Source of the DNA: Eonycteris spelaea
Taxonomy: Eukaryota; Chordata; Mammalia; Chiroptera; Pteropodidae
Direction: 5' to 3'
Assembly (NCBI GenBank): GCA_003508835.1
Contig: PUFA01000209.1
Coordinates: 2,149,001 to 2,213,000, forward strand
DNA: 64,000 bases
A program made the position numbers and the translations under genes. Below, one piece after another: positions 50,900 through 62,004 of the stretch (position 1 is its first letter; each line of letters begins with the position of its first letter). Under the pieces are notes generated by a model. The model ran no database searches, was not told the DNA's origin, and saw only the letters and a program-made list of their open reading frames with translations.

Positions 50900-51760
50900 G
50901 TGATAAATTCCTTAAGTTTTTTTCTGCTTGGAAGTTCTTTATCCACTTTCTATTTTGATCAAAAGCCTTGCTAGATAGAGTATCCATGGTTGTAGATTCT
51001 TGTTTTTCATAACTTTGAATATTTCTTGCCATTCCCTTCTGGCCTGCAAAGTTTCCACTGAAAAGTCAGCAGACATTCTTATGGGGGTACCCTTGTAAGT
51101 AACTAGCTTCCTTTTCTTGCTGCTTTTAAGATTCTCTATTTGTCTTTGACCTTTGGCATTTTTAATTATGATGTGTCTTGGTGTAGGTCTATTTGAATTC
51201 CTCTTGCTTGGCATTCTTTGTGCTTCCTGAACGTGTATGTGTAATTCCTTGGCCAAGTTAGGGAAGTTTTCTGTCATTATTTCTTCAAATAAAGCCTAAT
51301 CTCTTGCTCTCCTCTTCCTCTTCAGGTACTCCTATGATTCAGATATTTTTACACTTCATATTGTCCCAGAGTTCTCTTAAACTATCCTCATTTTTAAAAA
51401 TTCTTTATTCTTTTCATTGTTCTGATTGGGTGTATTCAGCTACCTTGTCTTCTAATTCACTGATTCGATCTTCTGCTTCATCCAATCTACTGTTGAATCC
51501 TTCTAGTATATACTTCATGTCAATTATTGTATTCCTCATTTCTGTCTGGTTCTTTTTTATGGTTTCTATGTCCTTTGTAATGCTTATTATCTCTCTGTTG
51601 AGGTTCTCATTGTGCTCATCCATTCTCCCCATAATTTCATTGAGCATTCATATAGCTCTTATTCTGAACTCTGTCTCTGGTAGGTTGCTTGCCTCCATTT
51701 CATTTAGCTTATTTTCTGGAGTTTTCTCTTGTTGTTTCATTTGTGGCAAGTTTCTTTGTT
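50900..51760 (-). pseudogene. L1 ORF1 remnant (RNA-binding protein)
   Basis: 51414-51647 codes a coiled-coil end and RRM start (LDEAEDRISELEDKV is the classic junction). 50939-51277 codes the RRM/C-terminal part with RPTPRHIIIKNAKGQRQIEN and YKGTPIRMSADFS. The two lie in separate frames, so ORF1 is broken. Confidence 0.88.
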
Positions 51761-51799
51761 TCTCATTTTATTAGACTCTCTGTTTATGTTTCTATGTGT

Positions 51800-54106
51800 C
51801 AGGAATATTTGATTCATCTCTCAGCCTTGTCCAGATGGCCTAATGTGGAAGGTGTCCTGTGTGCCCCAGTGGCACACTCTCCCTGATCCCTTGTGCCGGG
51901 AGTTCTGGATGTGACCTTTGTGTGGGTCGTGTGTGATCTTCTGTTACCAAGGCTTTATTGTTGTTAGTAGATCGGTGTGTAAGATTAATGTTCAGGCTAA
52001 TTGTGTGACTTGGCTGCACCCTTAGAATAAGAGTTGTTGTGGGAGGCTGACCCCACTGAGTGAGATTTGCCCTAGCAGGCTTGTGCACTTATTGCAACTA
52101 CCCTTTGTGTGTATCACTGCTGGAACTAGTCAAGAGCTGCTCCATTGCGGTCTGGTGCCAGCCTACAGATGTGTTAGTTTTGTGGCCCCTTGGGAGGGGC
52201 TCCCCCATAGGCAAGGTTAGCTGCTGCTTTTGATTGCTCAGGGCTATTCACTGATGGTTGTTGTCTATGCTGGATCTATAAGTAAGTGGAAGAGATACCG
52301 TTGTAGGCAGCACTTGGTTACCCGTCATCCCTGATCTCTGGCACTTCAGCAGAGGGACCAGCGCTCTTCAAGTTCTGATTACTGCCTATCAGATGCCTGT
52401 AAGTCTCTGAAACTGGATGAGCCTCTGGGGGATACACATGTTGGGTGGTGCAGGGCCCTGGGAGTCTCCTGGGTCTAGTGAGTATATTTCCCCCTGCCAC
52501 TGCAGTGTCAGTTTACATGCCCACGCTGTCTCTGTGGCTCACTGTACTAGTTTCCACTTGTAGCAAGGTCAACTATTGCCTACCCTGGGCCTCAATGCGC
52601 TACCCAGAGGAGAGATAGCTGCCTATCAATGTGCAGCGGGCACTTTGTATACTGGATGGGGCAAGAGCTCGGGGAGTCAAAGGCCATCAGGCCAATACAG
52701 CCCCCTGTAATTCACTTAAGAAACATCGCAGCTCATTTAGGCAGCAGTGGTCTGTCTGCAACTGTTTTCTTCGAAATGTGCTCCCTGCACTAGCCAAGGT
52801 CTTGTTGCTTGTGCTAACTGCTCAATCCCAGAGCCAAGCAGGGCACAAGGGGCTGCTTGTCAATGGGCTTCAGGCACTTTGTGGCTGGGTGAAGTGGATC
52901 TCAGGGAGACAAGGTCTGTTCAGCCAATACAGCCTCAGTTTTGCTGCAACTTCTGTGCTTGGGCTTTCTCGCTGTAGACAAAGTCATAGTGAGACCAGCT
53001 GCTGTCAAGGGCAGCCCCTCAGACCCCTGTGCTCCCTGGACACAATATTGCATCTCTTGCAGGCAGCACAGGTTCTGCCTGCCCTTGATTTCTGTGCAGT
53101 GCCCACCCTGTGCCAGCCAAGTTTGTTGCCTGTGTGGATTAGGAGATCAGGGAAGGGGAAGAGCAGGTCTGTGGCAGTTCACTGTCAGTGGCCCCCAATG
53201 GCAATTTGTGGATAGGGTGGGGTGGGGTCTCAGAGGACAATGGAAGTCAGATCAATTCAGCCTCAGTCTTGCTGCAAATTTGGTCACTGTCGTGAGTTCC
53301 TGCAGAAGACCCAGCTCACAGCAAGACCAACTGTTGTCTGGGTCTAGCTCATTGGTCCCATTATTTGCCCAAGTTCGTGTTGGCAGCTGCGAGATCTGCC
53401 TGCTCCTATTTCTGAAATGTGGCTCACCGCAGCTGGCCGCTGTTGCTGGGATTAGAAACGCTGATCTCAGATCAGAGGTTCCTAATGGCCCTATGGGAGG
53501 GCTCTACACAGTCAAGCTGGCGAAGTTTGCAGATTGCCCAGCAGGGGGGCCAGACTAAGGCACAATGGTGGCCGCCTTTCCAGCCCTTGTTCAGACGCAG
53601 GCAATGGAGACCTTTTCAGAATGAATCCCGGGTGAGCCTCTGACTCACCGCCAGTGTCCCGGGTGAGTGTCCACAGGTCATAAAGCCTTTGCGTGGGTCC
53701 TTCAAAGGGACATCTAGGGTTTAGTCACCCTCCATCTCACTCAGATGGCCGGAATCCCCTCCAGTTTCTACAGTTAGAATTATTAGAATCTCCTTTTCCC
53801 TGGGCTGGGGAGCCTGCAGATGAGACCAGGACCCTCGTCTCCCTTGGGAGAGCCTCTGCAGCCTCGGTCTCCCTTCCGGAGTTCCTCCGCCACCTGTGGG
53901 TGCAGGTCCAGCCTGATTTGCGACTTCTCCCCTCCTATTGGCTTCAGTGTGGCTCCTTTATATAATCAGGTGTAGGTGTTATGATCAGCTGGACTTCAGG
54001 TGATTCTCCACATTGGTTATTTTATAGTCTGGTTGTAATTTCAATGTGGTCCTGGGAGGAGACGAACCCTGCTTTTACCTAGTCTGCCAACTTCCCTCTA
54101 TCCCTC
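51800..54106 (-). promoter_or_regulatory. L1 5' UTR (internal promoter region)
   Basis: About 2.3 kb, clearly GC-richer than the flanks, ending with the usual L1 start GGAAGTTGGCAGACTAGG-like sequence near 54090. It is the source of long chance ORFs on the plus strand (52631-53558). L1 5' UTRs carry promoters on both strands; whether this one is active is unknown. Confidence 0.75.
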
Positions 54107-54249
54107 CATGTGTGTGAATTTTTAATAAGAAATAAAGGTACACAGTTATGCCCATTAATTGAATAACGATTGTATGATTCTCAAAATCATTCATCTATTC
54201 TAACAAACTATAAGATAGTTATGAATTCATATTATACTTTTTCACATAG

Positions 54250-54341
54250 GACTCTATCGATAGGAATAAAATAGCAATAATTGGACATTCTTTTGGTGGA
54301 GCCACAACTATTCAGGTTCTTCATGATGACCAGAGATTCAG
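54250..54341 (+). CDS. PLA2G7: PLA2G7 exon 9, nucleophile serine exon, intact
   Basis: Acceptor AG 54248-54249, donor GTAAGA 54342. It codes DSIDRNKIAIIGHSFGGATT, then IQVLHDDQRF. GHSFGG is the nucleophile elbow (G-x-S-x-G) with the catalytic serine. The frame is open and phases match neighbours. 54350-55200 holds no recognised feature. Confidence 0.93.
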
Positions 54342-55201
54342 GTAAGAAAATGAGGTAAAATGAAAGAACAGTAAGTTATTGGAAGAAGGGGAGTGATAAC
54401 TTACGTGAGATAGAAGTTTATCAAATTCTTAGGAAGGAAAGGATCCTTTGAGGCTTACAAGTCTATTCTTTTGCCTCTATAAAGTACACTATGCAAATTA
54501 ACCTAGGCATAAACCATCTATTTTACTGCAGTTAAAAATGCTCCCCACCCCTATTGATTTTCCCTCACCATTCTTATCTTTTTCAGGCCTTAACACTTTT
54601 ATTTGGATATTTATCGTTATAGCTACATTTGATTTGTGACATAATGATTGTGATAATAATATTGCCATTTTATAGTCTATCCCAATAAGCAGAGTATTTT
54701 AAAATTATTTTTGTTTCATCTTTAATTTAGAGTGAGGTGTGAAATTACATAGTTATTTAGGTGGGAGACGGGACCAGACTCCAGCATTCTTTCTTGAGTC
54801 ACTTCATCCCAGGCTGATGAGATCATGTAGAGCCACCCATATAGAAAGGGGTGGGATCATTTGTGAAATTTCATCTCACATTTCAATGTAAGGGAATTCT
54901 CTCCTCGTGTCCATTTAGCAAATAAAATAGAGTGCCCAAAAGGTCAAGAAACATAGGATAAACTTACTTTAAAAATAGTTATTATTTTCAAGTGATATAC
55001 CCCACATGTTTTTCAATGAGGCCCACTTTTCCAGGTGAAGCGCCCACCTCTAAATATAAAGCAATGGGTCCAATTGTTACTCTCAAAAGGTATAATCAAT
55101 AGACTGTGGAGTGTCAGAAGGTCTGGAAACACAGGGACAATAGTCCTATATGTGTGCAGTATGTAACCAGCCTTCTTTTATCGTCATCAACAAATATCCA
55201 G

Positions 55202-55369
55202 GTGTGGGATTGCCCTGGATGCCTGGATGTTTCCACTGCGTGAAGAAGTACTTTCCCGTTTTTTCAGCCCCTCTTTTTATCAACTCTGAACGGTTTCCAA
55301 TATCGTTCTAATATCATAAAAAAAAAAATGTTACTCACCTGGTAAAGAAAGAAAAATGATTACAATCAG
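55202..55369 (+). pseudogene. PLA2G7: PLA2G7 exon 10, several indels and two stops
   Basis: Acceptor AG 55200-55201, donor GTAAGT 55370. It begins CGIALDAWMFPL, keeping the catalytic aspartate (IALDAW), and ends CYSPGKERKMITI, both in the native frame because the net change is -3. Between them: one base lost before cagcccc (about 55260), one T lost from a T6 run (about 55275), one base gained at gaacgg (about 55290), and two lost in an 11-base A run (55318-55328) replacing an ATG-containing stretch. In-frame stops are TGA 55287-55289 and TAA 55317-55319. Length 168 against 171 expected. Confidence 0.85.
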
Positions 55370-57630
55370 GTAAGTAAAAGTCACTGACTTATTCATCACC
55401 TGAAGCAGAAACTTGAAACTTGGATAAACATCAGCAGACAATATTGGGTAGCCATCAAAGAATCATCAAATTTGTTGTTTAGACTTTCAATAAGGGAGAC
55501 TATTAGAAAACCTCAGGCTCTAAGTGCAGTTAGACTTACTCTTTTTCAAATGCAAATGTTTTGAGTAGCTCATATACTGACAATTACAACTTGCACCATG
55601 CTACTTTTATGTAAACACAAGAGCAGGCTTACACAGGAGGTGGGGCAGGGTAGGAGGCCAGGCTAGGAGGAAGTATGCCATCATCAGGCTAGACTATGAA
55701 CTCTTTAGAAAAGAAGTCAGATCATCTGTTGACACCTGCCATGTGACCACCTATTTGGAAAGAATATGAATTTATAAACTCCCCCAAACTATAATGGGGG
55801 TCCCCTTGAGCATCAGCAATGTGCTTATATCATGGACATGAAAAAGGAATCCCAATAAGGTTTTGAGGTCAGAATGAGACATTACAAAGCAAAGACGGAG
55901 TTCATCCCTCTCCTACTTGAAATCTTGTTTACTTAGGAGAAAAAAAGAGACAGTAGAAAAAAAAATACAGTATAGGCAAAAAACACTATGGGATCAGAGA
56001 ATGGAGGGGTCTTTTCCAACTGAGGTAGTTCGAAAAGACTGCTTGGAGGAGGTCAGAGTAGAATTGGGTCTTTAAGGATCGAGAGTGAGAGAGTTTAGAT
56101 AAATGGCAAGTGTAGGTCTAGATAAGGACTTTAATTTAGCTTATTTGTATATGCAAGTCTAATTCTATAAGAGAAATAGTACAGAAAGAGAACCCTACTT
56201 CCTACTAGGCTCTCACTATTTTTTTCTTTCCTCTCTGCTAGAAACCTTGAAAGAATAGCTTATATTTAATATTTCATGCCCTTATTTCTATTTAGTCTTG
56301 ACTTCTGTGGTCTAGCTTCCTGAACCCCCACCAGTATGCTGCAGCTGAACCTACTGAGGATTTAAAAGGCCCAGCAGCCCATTTACAGTGTCTCTGCATT
56401 CATTCAATATTGTTGACTACCCTTACTTCTCCTCCCTTACATACCACCACCCTACTCTTTCCTGCTTCTCCTTTCATTAGGCTGCTCCCTCCCTTTCTCC
56501 CCTACCCTCCCTTCTTCTCAGGCAGTCCCCTTACTGATGATAGCATTCCAGCTTTTGCTCTGAACTCTCTCATGATCCTGTGTCTACCTGTATGTGTCTG
56601 ACTCTCAAGTTTTGATGGGCATATGGGGAAGAGTGAGCAGGACTCAGGTAGCTCTGTTTTGAGTATAGATAACTAAAAGGATGGTGTTTTGCCTATAAGC
56701 AGCAGGAAAGTGAAAAGGAAGAGGTACACCGAGTGGGGTTGAAAAGATGTGTTTTAACCCTGGAGTTTCTTAACATCAGCCTGGGAAATCCGGGTAGAGA
56801 TGTCTGGCCAAAAACATTTCTTGAATGTTTGGAAAAGTATAGACTTTGTATATCGTAGATGAAACCTTTGAAGTAGATGAGACCGCAAAGTGAGAAAAGA
56901 TTTGGTCTGAGAATAGAACCTTGAGAAAGGCCTACATTTAGGTGAAGATCCAGTAAAAAACAAAAGATAGAGAAAAAGGGGAAAGTGCAATGTCAAGGAA
57001 ACAAAGAAATAAAAATGCAAGGAAACCAAGTGTTGAATATTTCAGAGGTAATAGAAAATGAGTACTAAAAAAGACCATCCTATTTGATGGTAGACTATTG
57101 GTGAATTTAGAGTGCAGTATAGTGGTATTTGTAAGGTGCTTACAGTTTAAATAAATCAAGGGAAAGTTGTTGTCGTTTTTTTTTTTTTAAATATACTTAA
57201 TCTGAGGCTTAAATCCAAAGTGTTTTTGATTAGCATCAACTAGATATTAAGTTAAGTGGTGGTGGTAATGGAGTAAGCAGGCTTCTGGCTCTAAGTTCAG
57301 GGCCCCTTCAATATAGAACACATTTCATCTACTCAAATTGAAAATATTCTAGTCCTTTAAATCGCTGGAATCTTTTCTTCTAAAGACAAGATGCCGAACA
57401 AGATAGGAATCTTTAAATTTTTTATCTAGAAGGGAAGATAATATATATTCTAGTATCTCGAAGTGAATAGTCTATGGCCCTCAAATTCATATCTGAGGAG
57501 ATCAAATCAGTAAGTTTTGTCTCCTTGGTTGTTGGTAAATAAACCAACCAGGCCAGTATCTTTCCTGCACCCTAACTACAAAAATAACTTTATCAAACAA
57601 TGTGATTTATAAATGTCTCATTTCTCTTTC
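55370..57630. other. PLA2G7 intron 10, mostly unassigned with L2 patches
   Basis: About 55960-56110 and 56730-57010 look like minus-strand L2 (ctgcttggaggaggtcagag; ccttgagaaaggcctacatt). The rest shows no exon or named repeat. Confidence 0.4.
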
Positions 57631-57632
57631 AG

Positions 57633-57780
57633 GGGTACCGTCCATCAGAATTTTGTTGACTTCTCTTTCGTAACTGGCAAAATACTTGGATACATATTAA
57701 CATTAAAAGGAGATATAGATTCAAAAGTAGCTATTGATCTTAACAACAAGCTTCACTAGCATTCTTACAGAAGCATTTAG
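57633..57780 (+). pseudogene. PLA2G7: PLA2G7 exon 11, catalytic histidine kept, 1-base deletion
   Basis: Acceptor AG 57631-57632, donor GTAAGA 57781. It codes GTVHQNFVDFSFVTGKILGY, then ILTLKGDIDSKVAIDLNNK, with the active-site histidine in VHQNF. After AACAAC the family reading needs AAAGCTTCA but the window has AAGCTTCA (about 57748-57751). One A is missing, and the native frame ends at TAG 57757-57759. Length 148 against 149. Confidence 0.87.
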
Positions 57781-58136
57781 GTAAGAAACTAATGTTCTTT
57801 GATAACATAAACCAGATGATCCTCAGGACAAAACTATCTTAATACAGCTTTAGTCAAATTTTAACAGTCTCCAGTGGTTTACAATTTGATGTAGCAGCAA
57901 ACCAGTTTGAAACCAAATATCAGAAGTTTGTGCTCTGTTGCATACTACATATCACACGGTAGGTCTGCTTATTAAAGCTATCAGTCGCTGAAGCAGCAGG
58001 TCTGCAGCTCAGCACAACTAGTCTCCATGATCATCAAACAGATGAGATCATTTGCAAGGCTATGATGCCACCTAGTGGCGCTCAACTGTTTAATGCTCTC
58101 GAAAGTTTAATGTTTATTAACATTTATATTTTACAG

Positions 58137-58279
58137 AACTTCAGAAAGATTTTGATCAGTGGGATTATTTGATGGAAGGGAAAGATGACAATCTTATTCC
58201 AGGGACCAACATTGACACAACCAACCATAATGTCACTCTACAGAACTCTACAGAAACAGAGAAGAAGAATTTAGATTAA
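58137..58279 (+). CDS. PLA2G7: PLA2G7 exon 12, C-terminus and stop, intact
   Basis: Acceptor AG 58135-58136 after tatatttt. It codes LQKDFDQWDYLMEGKDDNLI, then PGTNIDTTNHNVTLQNST and a short charged end. Stop TAA 58277-58279, close to the usual C-terminus. No lesion. Confidence 0.92.
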
Positions 58280-58605
58280 AAGTGCTTTCTTAAGTCTTAT
58301 TTTAAAATCTCTGAATGTGTATGTGTATGATTTTAATGTTTTTTTCTCAATGAATTCATATAAAATGTAGATTATACCATAATAGTGAGTGAAGTTTCTC
58401 TATACTCTGTGTTTTCCTTTAAATATAATGGGAAACTGTTGTATATAAAAATCATAACAGCTGAAATTTTACTTTTACTAAAACGATCCATTTTTAGTGC
58501 CCAAGTTCATAACTGTTTTTACATTACTTTAATGAACAAGGATATTAAAACAGGTGCAATGCCAATGAAAACATGTTGCAATGATGTAACACTCCCTAAA
58601 AATAC

Positions 58606-58611
58606 AATAAA
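58606..58611 (+). terminator. PLA2G7: PLA2G7 polyadenylation signal AATAAA
   Basis: AATAAA at 58606-58611, 327 bases after the stop, followed by a T-rich stretch. The 3' UTR would be about 350 bases. Confidence 0.65.
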
Positions 58612-58639
58612 AACAGATTTTCTTGACTTTTTTTTTTTT

Positions 58640-60010
58640 CTATTATGAACAGTGGAATTGAGTTTTAGCAAAATGGTATTCTAGGTAGAATTTGGCAGCA
58701 CTGCCCTTTGACTTTCGGTCATGTTAAGAAAAATTAGATCAAGCAGATAATAAAGCCACTGCTTTACCTCAGAATTAGTAATACTATACAATTTGAAGGT
58801 AATGACTAAATGAGGAGTGAACGAGGGTAAAAATACTGGAGACAGGCAAAGGCATAGATTAAATCAAATGAAAGAAAGTTGGTAATTTGTTTGCGTTTAC
58901 TTTAATGGCGTATCTCTGGTGGATTCTACTTGCTAAAGAAAAGTACGTAAGACAGGCCAGAGATGCCAGCTCTAACACATTAAATTAGCTCTTCGCCCAA
59001 AGCCTGGGAAGGATAACAAAGGAAACATTCAGAATTTCTTTTAACTACTTTGTTTTCCAATTAGTTTTTATTTAATAAGTGTTTAATTCTGTAGTAGATG
59101 TAGACTAGTACAATAAAAGGAGGTAAAAAGATATCTTAAAAAATTATGCACTTATATATCTGAGAGTCAAGGAAAATGTGTTTGTTTGTTCCCAAGAGGT
59201 ATAAAAACTTATGCCACTTATTAATTAAGTATATTTTGGTCTAAATATGGTCTTGTTCCTATGAATTTTTCATCATTAAGTCTAATCAAGCCTGTATAAA
59301 CAGGGATAACCACTACTTAGTAAGCAAGCCCAGTTAACTATAATTATTCCATTCCTATCTCTTTTGCCCAGTTATTAGGTAATCGTGTGTTCTGACTGAG
59401 CACTTTAGGCTCATCCTAATGTTTTAAGGTGCAAAATCACTCATTTTGAGAAATTTGTTTTCTCCTGTCCTGTAGCCATTTCTATTTAAAAAGTTAAAAT
59501 AAAGGATTAGATTCAACTTCTCAGCGTGAAACTGAAGGTTTTCTATAATTTGGCCCTAATGTATCTTCTCTGACCTTTTCTCCCAGTAATTCACAAGTAT
59601 ATCTCCTATATGAATGAGCCAAACTTGTCTATTTATTATCTCAGGAATAAGCAATACAGTTGTCTACCTTAATCATGTTTAAAGCAAAATCCCTTCCTTG
59701 TTACTTATTGAAATTATACCCAGCACTTAAGGTTCTTAATTCTCACTATTCCCATCAAGCTTCAGGGTCTGATAATGTTCCATACACACATCTTTTCACT
59801 GCTCTCACGTAGCAAACTTCCTTACTCATTTTAGAAATGGATAACCATTCCAATTGTATCAATGTCCCATTCGATAGCACCTCTTTATAAATCTTTGTTG
59901 GTGTCACATGCTGCTGCTGAAAGGAGAAAATAATTGCTGAAAGGATCCAATGAGTTAAGGTTAAAAAAAAAAAAAAGATGCCTAACATAGTACATATTGA
60001 GTTTTCAGGG
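58640..60010. other. Convergent intergenic DNA, nothing recognised
   Basis: AT-rich stretch between PLA2G7 and the minus-strand gene. No coding or named repeat signal. Confidence 0.45.
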
Positions 60011-60019
60011 AAAAGAAGA

Positions 60020-60470
60020 AAATATCACTACCTACTCCTTTTAAGGTACTTTACATAAAGTATTTCCAATCTTAAAAACACTGCAAGGAAAGTTTTATTA
60101 TCCCATTTTACAGATGAGGAAGATTGAGCCTTAAAGATATTACATAACTTGCTTAGGTCACATGTCTAGTAAGCAGTAAATAGCTAAGATCTGTTTCCCA
60201 AAGCCGCAATCTGTACTTCACCTAGTACTGCCTATACAAAACACTGTTCAAAAACACGGACTTTGAAAGTTAGATAGGTCCAGGTTTGATCAAGCTTCTG
60301 CGACTCACTAGCTCTTTGGGCTTTGGTAAGTTATTTAACTTCTTCAAAGAGGTTTGATTTTCTCACCTATAAAATATGGATAATATTAATATGCACTTTA
60401 GAGTTGAAGATTAAATGAGAAAATGCATTTAAAGTATCAGCCGAGTATTGAAAACACAGAGCTAACATTT
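60020..60470. repeat. MIR pair, opposite orientations
   Basis: 60020-60215 is minus MIR (attatcccattttacagatg, acataacttgcttaggtcac). 60240-60470 is plus MIR (caggtttgatcaagcttctg, ggtaagttatttaacttctt). Confidence 0.85.
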
Positions 60471-60598
60471 GACATTACTATGTTTCCCCTAATTATAGAA
60501 TTGTGGTTCTGTTACTACAGATAGTCCAGAACCACAGATAATCCAGAATTCTATTTCTTTTTTAATGAAATGTGACCACTACACCTTTAAGAATAAAC

Positions 60599-60604
60599 TT
60601 TATT
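60599..60604 (-). terminator. TDRD6: Putative TDRD6 polyadenylation signal
   Basis: Minus-strand AATAAA about 500 bases after the stop of the minus gene. The surrounding gaataaactttattc is nearly palindromic and also gives AATAAA on plus (60592-60597). Confidence 0.4.
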
Positions 60605-61106
60605 CAAATATTGTGTCATATTAGAATACTTCCAAATTTGAACAAAATACTAATCAAGTGTTTTACTAGACAGACAAGGCAAGGCTTCGGAAACAAAACA
60701 AAAATTCTGAAGGCGTTACAAAGCCATCCTTCTAAGTACTGTTGTACAATATACTTGTCATAAACCTATAATTTTCATTTCAATTTAAACACTATATTTA
60801 GAAGAAACCAAAATCGTTTTTTAGAAATGTGAGTAACGTGTTAGCAAATTGGCTGGCAAAATAAATCCTCCCAATTGACTAGAAACATAACACATTCAAA
60901 GAAAAAGATGTCAGATCCATATATCTAGCAATACCACTATAAAAACACTGCACAGTCAACCTGAGACCTATTTTGTTTTCAATACATAACATAGCTTTTT
61001 TTTTTAAATGACATCTTGTGATTACATGCTCTCATTTGGCTCAAATGCTCTTGGTCTGGATAAGACGTCACTTGTTTAAGAGCAGCTTCTGATTGACTGG
61101 CCACAT

Positions 61107-61150
61107 CTATTGATCCATGGTTAAACTTATATCACCTCCAGAGCCCTTTC
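61107..61150 (-). CDS. TDRD6: Terminal coding exon, probable TDRD6 C-terminus
   Basis: Acceptor AG 61151-61152 after CTTTTTGTTTC on the minus strand. Joined to the exon at 62186-62248 it reads GKGSGGDISLTMDQ and stops at TAG 61107-61109. The phase fits perfectly. TDRD6 is a germ-cell Tudor-domain protein of the chromatoid body, lying next to PLA2G7 tail-to-tail in human; the gene name rests on that synteny, since the short tail shows no domain. Confidence 0.5.
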
Positions 61151-62004
61151 CTGAAACAAAAAGAGAAAAACCTCAAGTTGATAAAGAAATTAAAAAAAAA
61201 AATTGCTTACATGGGCACTACCACAACACATTTAATGTCTCTAAAAAATGGGGACGGGGACAGATGAGTATTCTAATTACTACACAGAAATATTCCTACA
61301 GAAATATTTTTTTTTCTTTTTAGTACTTTGGCTTTCATATTCTACCTATTCTCAAAGTTTCTCTAAAAGATTATGAAATTGGCATATTTTGTATTTTGCT
61401 AGAATGATGTTATTAACAAGGCTGATAACCAGTTAGTCCATTGTTCTCTTTGATTAGCATATATTTTTCACATAATATTACAGCCACCAAGAGCTGATTT
61501 CATTCTCAATTTGCCTCAATTCTGCTTATGAACATGACCATGCAATAACCAGGAACTCCCAACAAACTGAATTTTATCATATAGATAAACTAAAAATCCA
61601 GAAATAAATTCCAATAGGTCATTTAAACATGCGAACTCATTATGAGCTCCTATCGAGAAATACTGAGAAAATCATTAAAAATATAAATTTGATAGATTTA
61701 CAATTTAACTTTAAAGATGAATTCAATCAACAAACAAATTTCCTATAATATTAAAGAAATCTACTTTTTGGATTTGTATACCTGAAAGCACATTTATCAC
61801 TTATAGCTAAAGTGTTCCCCCCGCACCCCCCCCACTACTACTATCCAAAGAAATTGATAAACCATTTTTGCTTGAGGATTCAGGGTAACAATATCTTCCC
61901 TCCCCCCCCCCCATTTATTTATTTTTCTTAGGTGAGGCAATCCTTGGTTGACCTCACAGATTTCAGGGACCTTGTCAACTTACAATCTCTTATTTTTATT
62001 TTTT

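Larger units (their letters stand above)
47012..54106 (-). mobile_element. Nearly full-length L1, antisense in PLA2G7 intron 8
   Basis: Read on the minus strand: a GC- and CpG-richer 5' UTR (54106 to about 51800), ORF1 remnant (about 51760-50900), ORF2 remnant (about 50800 to 47500) and 3' UTR ending in an A-rich tail. Imperfect target-site duplications catgtgtatttttaa (47002-47016) and catgtgtgtgaatttttaa (54107-54125) bound it. ORF2 has an internal deletion of about 290 bases near 48115. Both ORFs contain stops and frameshifts, so it is immobile. It is the youngest-looking large insertion here. Confidence 0.92.
23690..58640 (+). pseudogene. PLA2G7: PLA2G7, secreted PAF acetylhydrolase: unitary pseudogene as written
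   Basis: PLA2G7 encodes lipoprotein-associated phospholipase A2, a secreted calcium-independent serine hydrolase that inactivates platelet-activating factor and cleaves oxidised phospholipids on lipoproteins. All 12 exons are present in order and all 11 introns keep GT-AG ends. The catalytic Ser (GHSFGG, exon 9), Asp (IALDAW, exon 10) and His (TVHQNF, exon 11) codons survive. Against the family frame, exon 3 has lost two bases, exons 4, 5 and 11 one each, and exon 10 carries several indels (net -3); exon 7 has gained one in-frame codon. The first in-frame stop (TGA 40323-40325) truncates the product to 71 residues, before the whole catalytic domain. Introns rule out a processed copy. The choice is between genuine, fairly recent gene loss and consensus indel error; both are discussed under findings. 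Confidence 0.85.

Noticed and set aside
52631..53558. Overlapping plus-strand ORFs of 194 and 205 codons
   Set aside because: They lie in the antisense of the L1 5' UTR, have no domain, and reflect GC-rich non-coding sequence.
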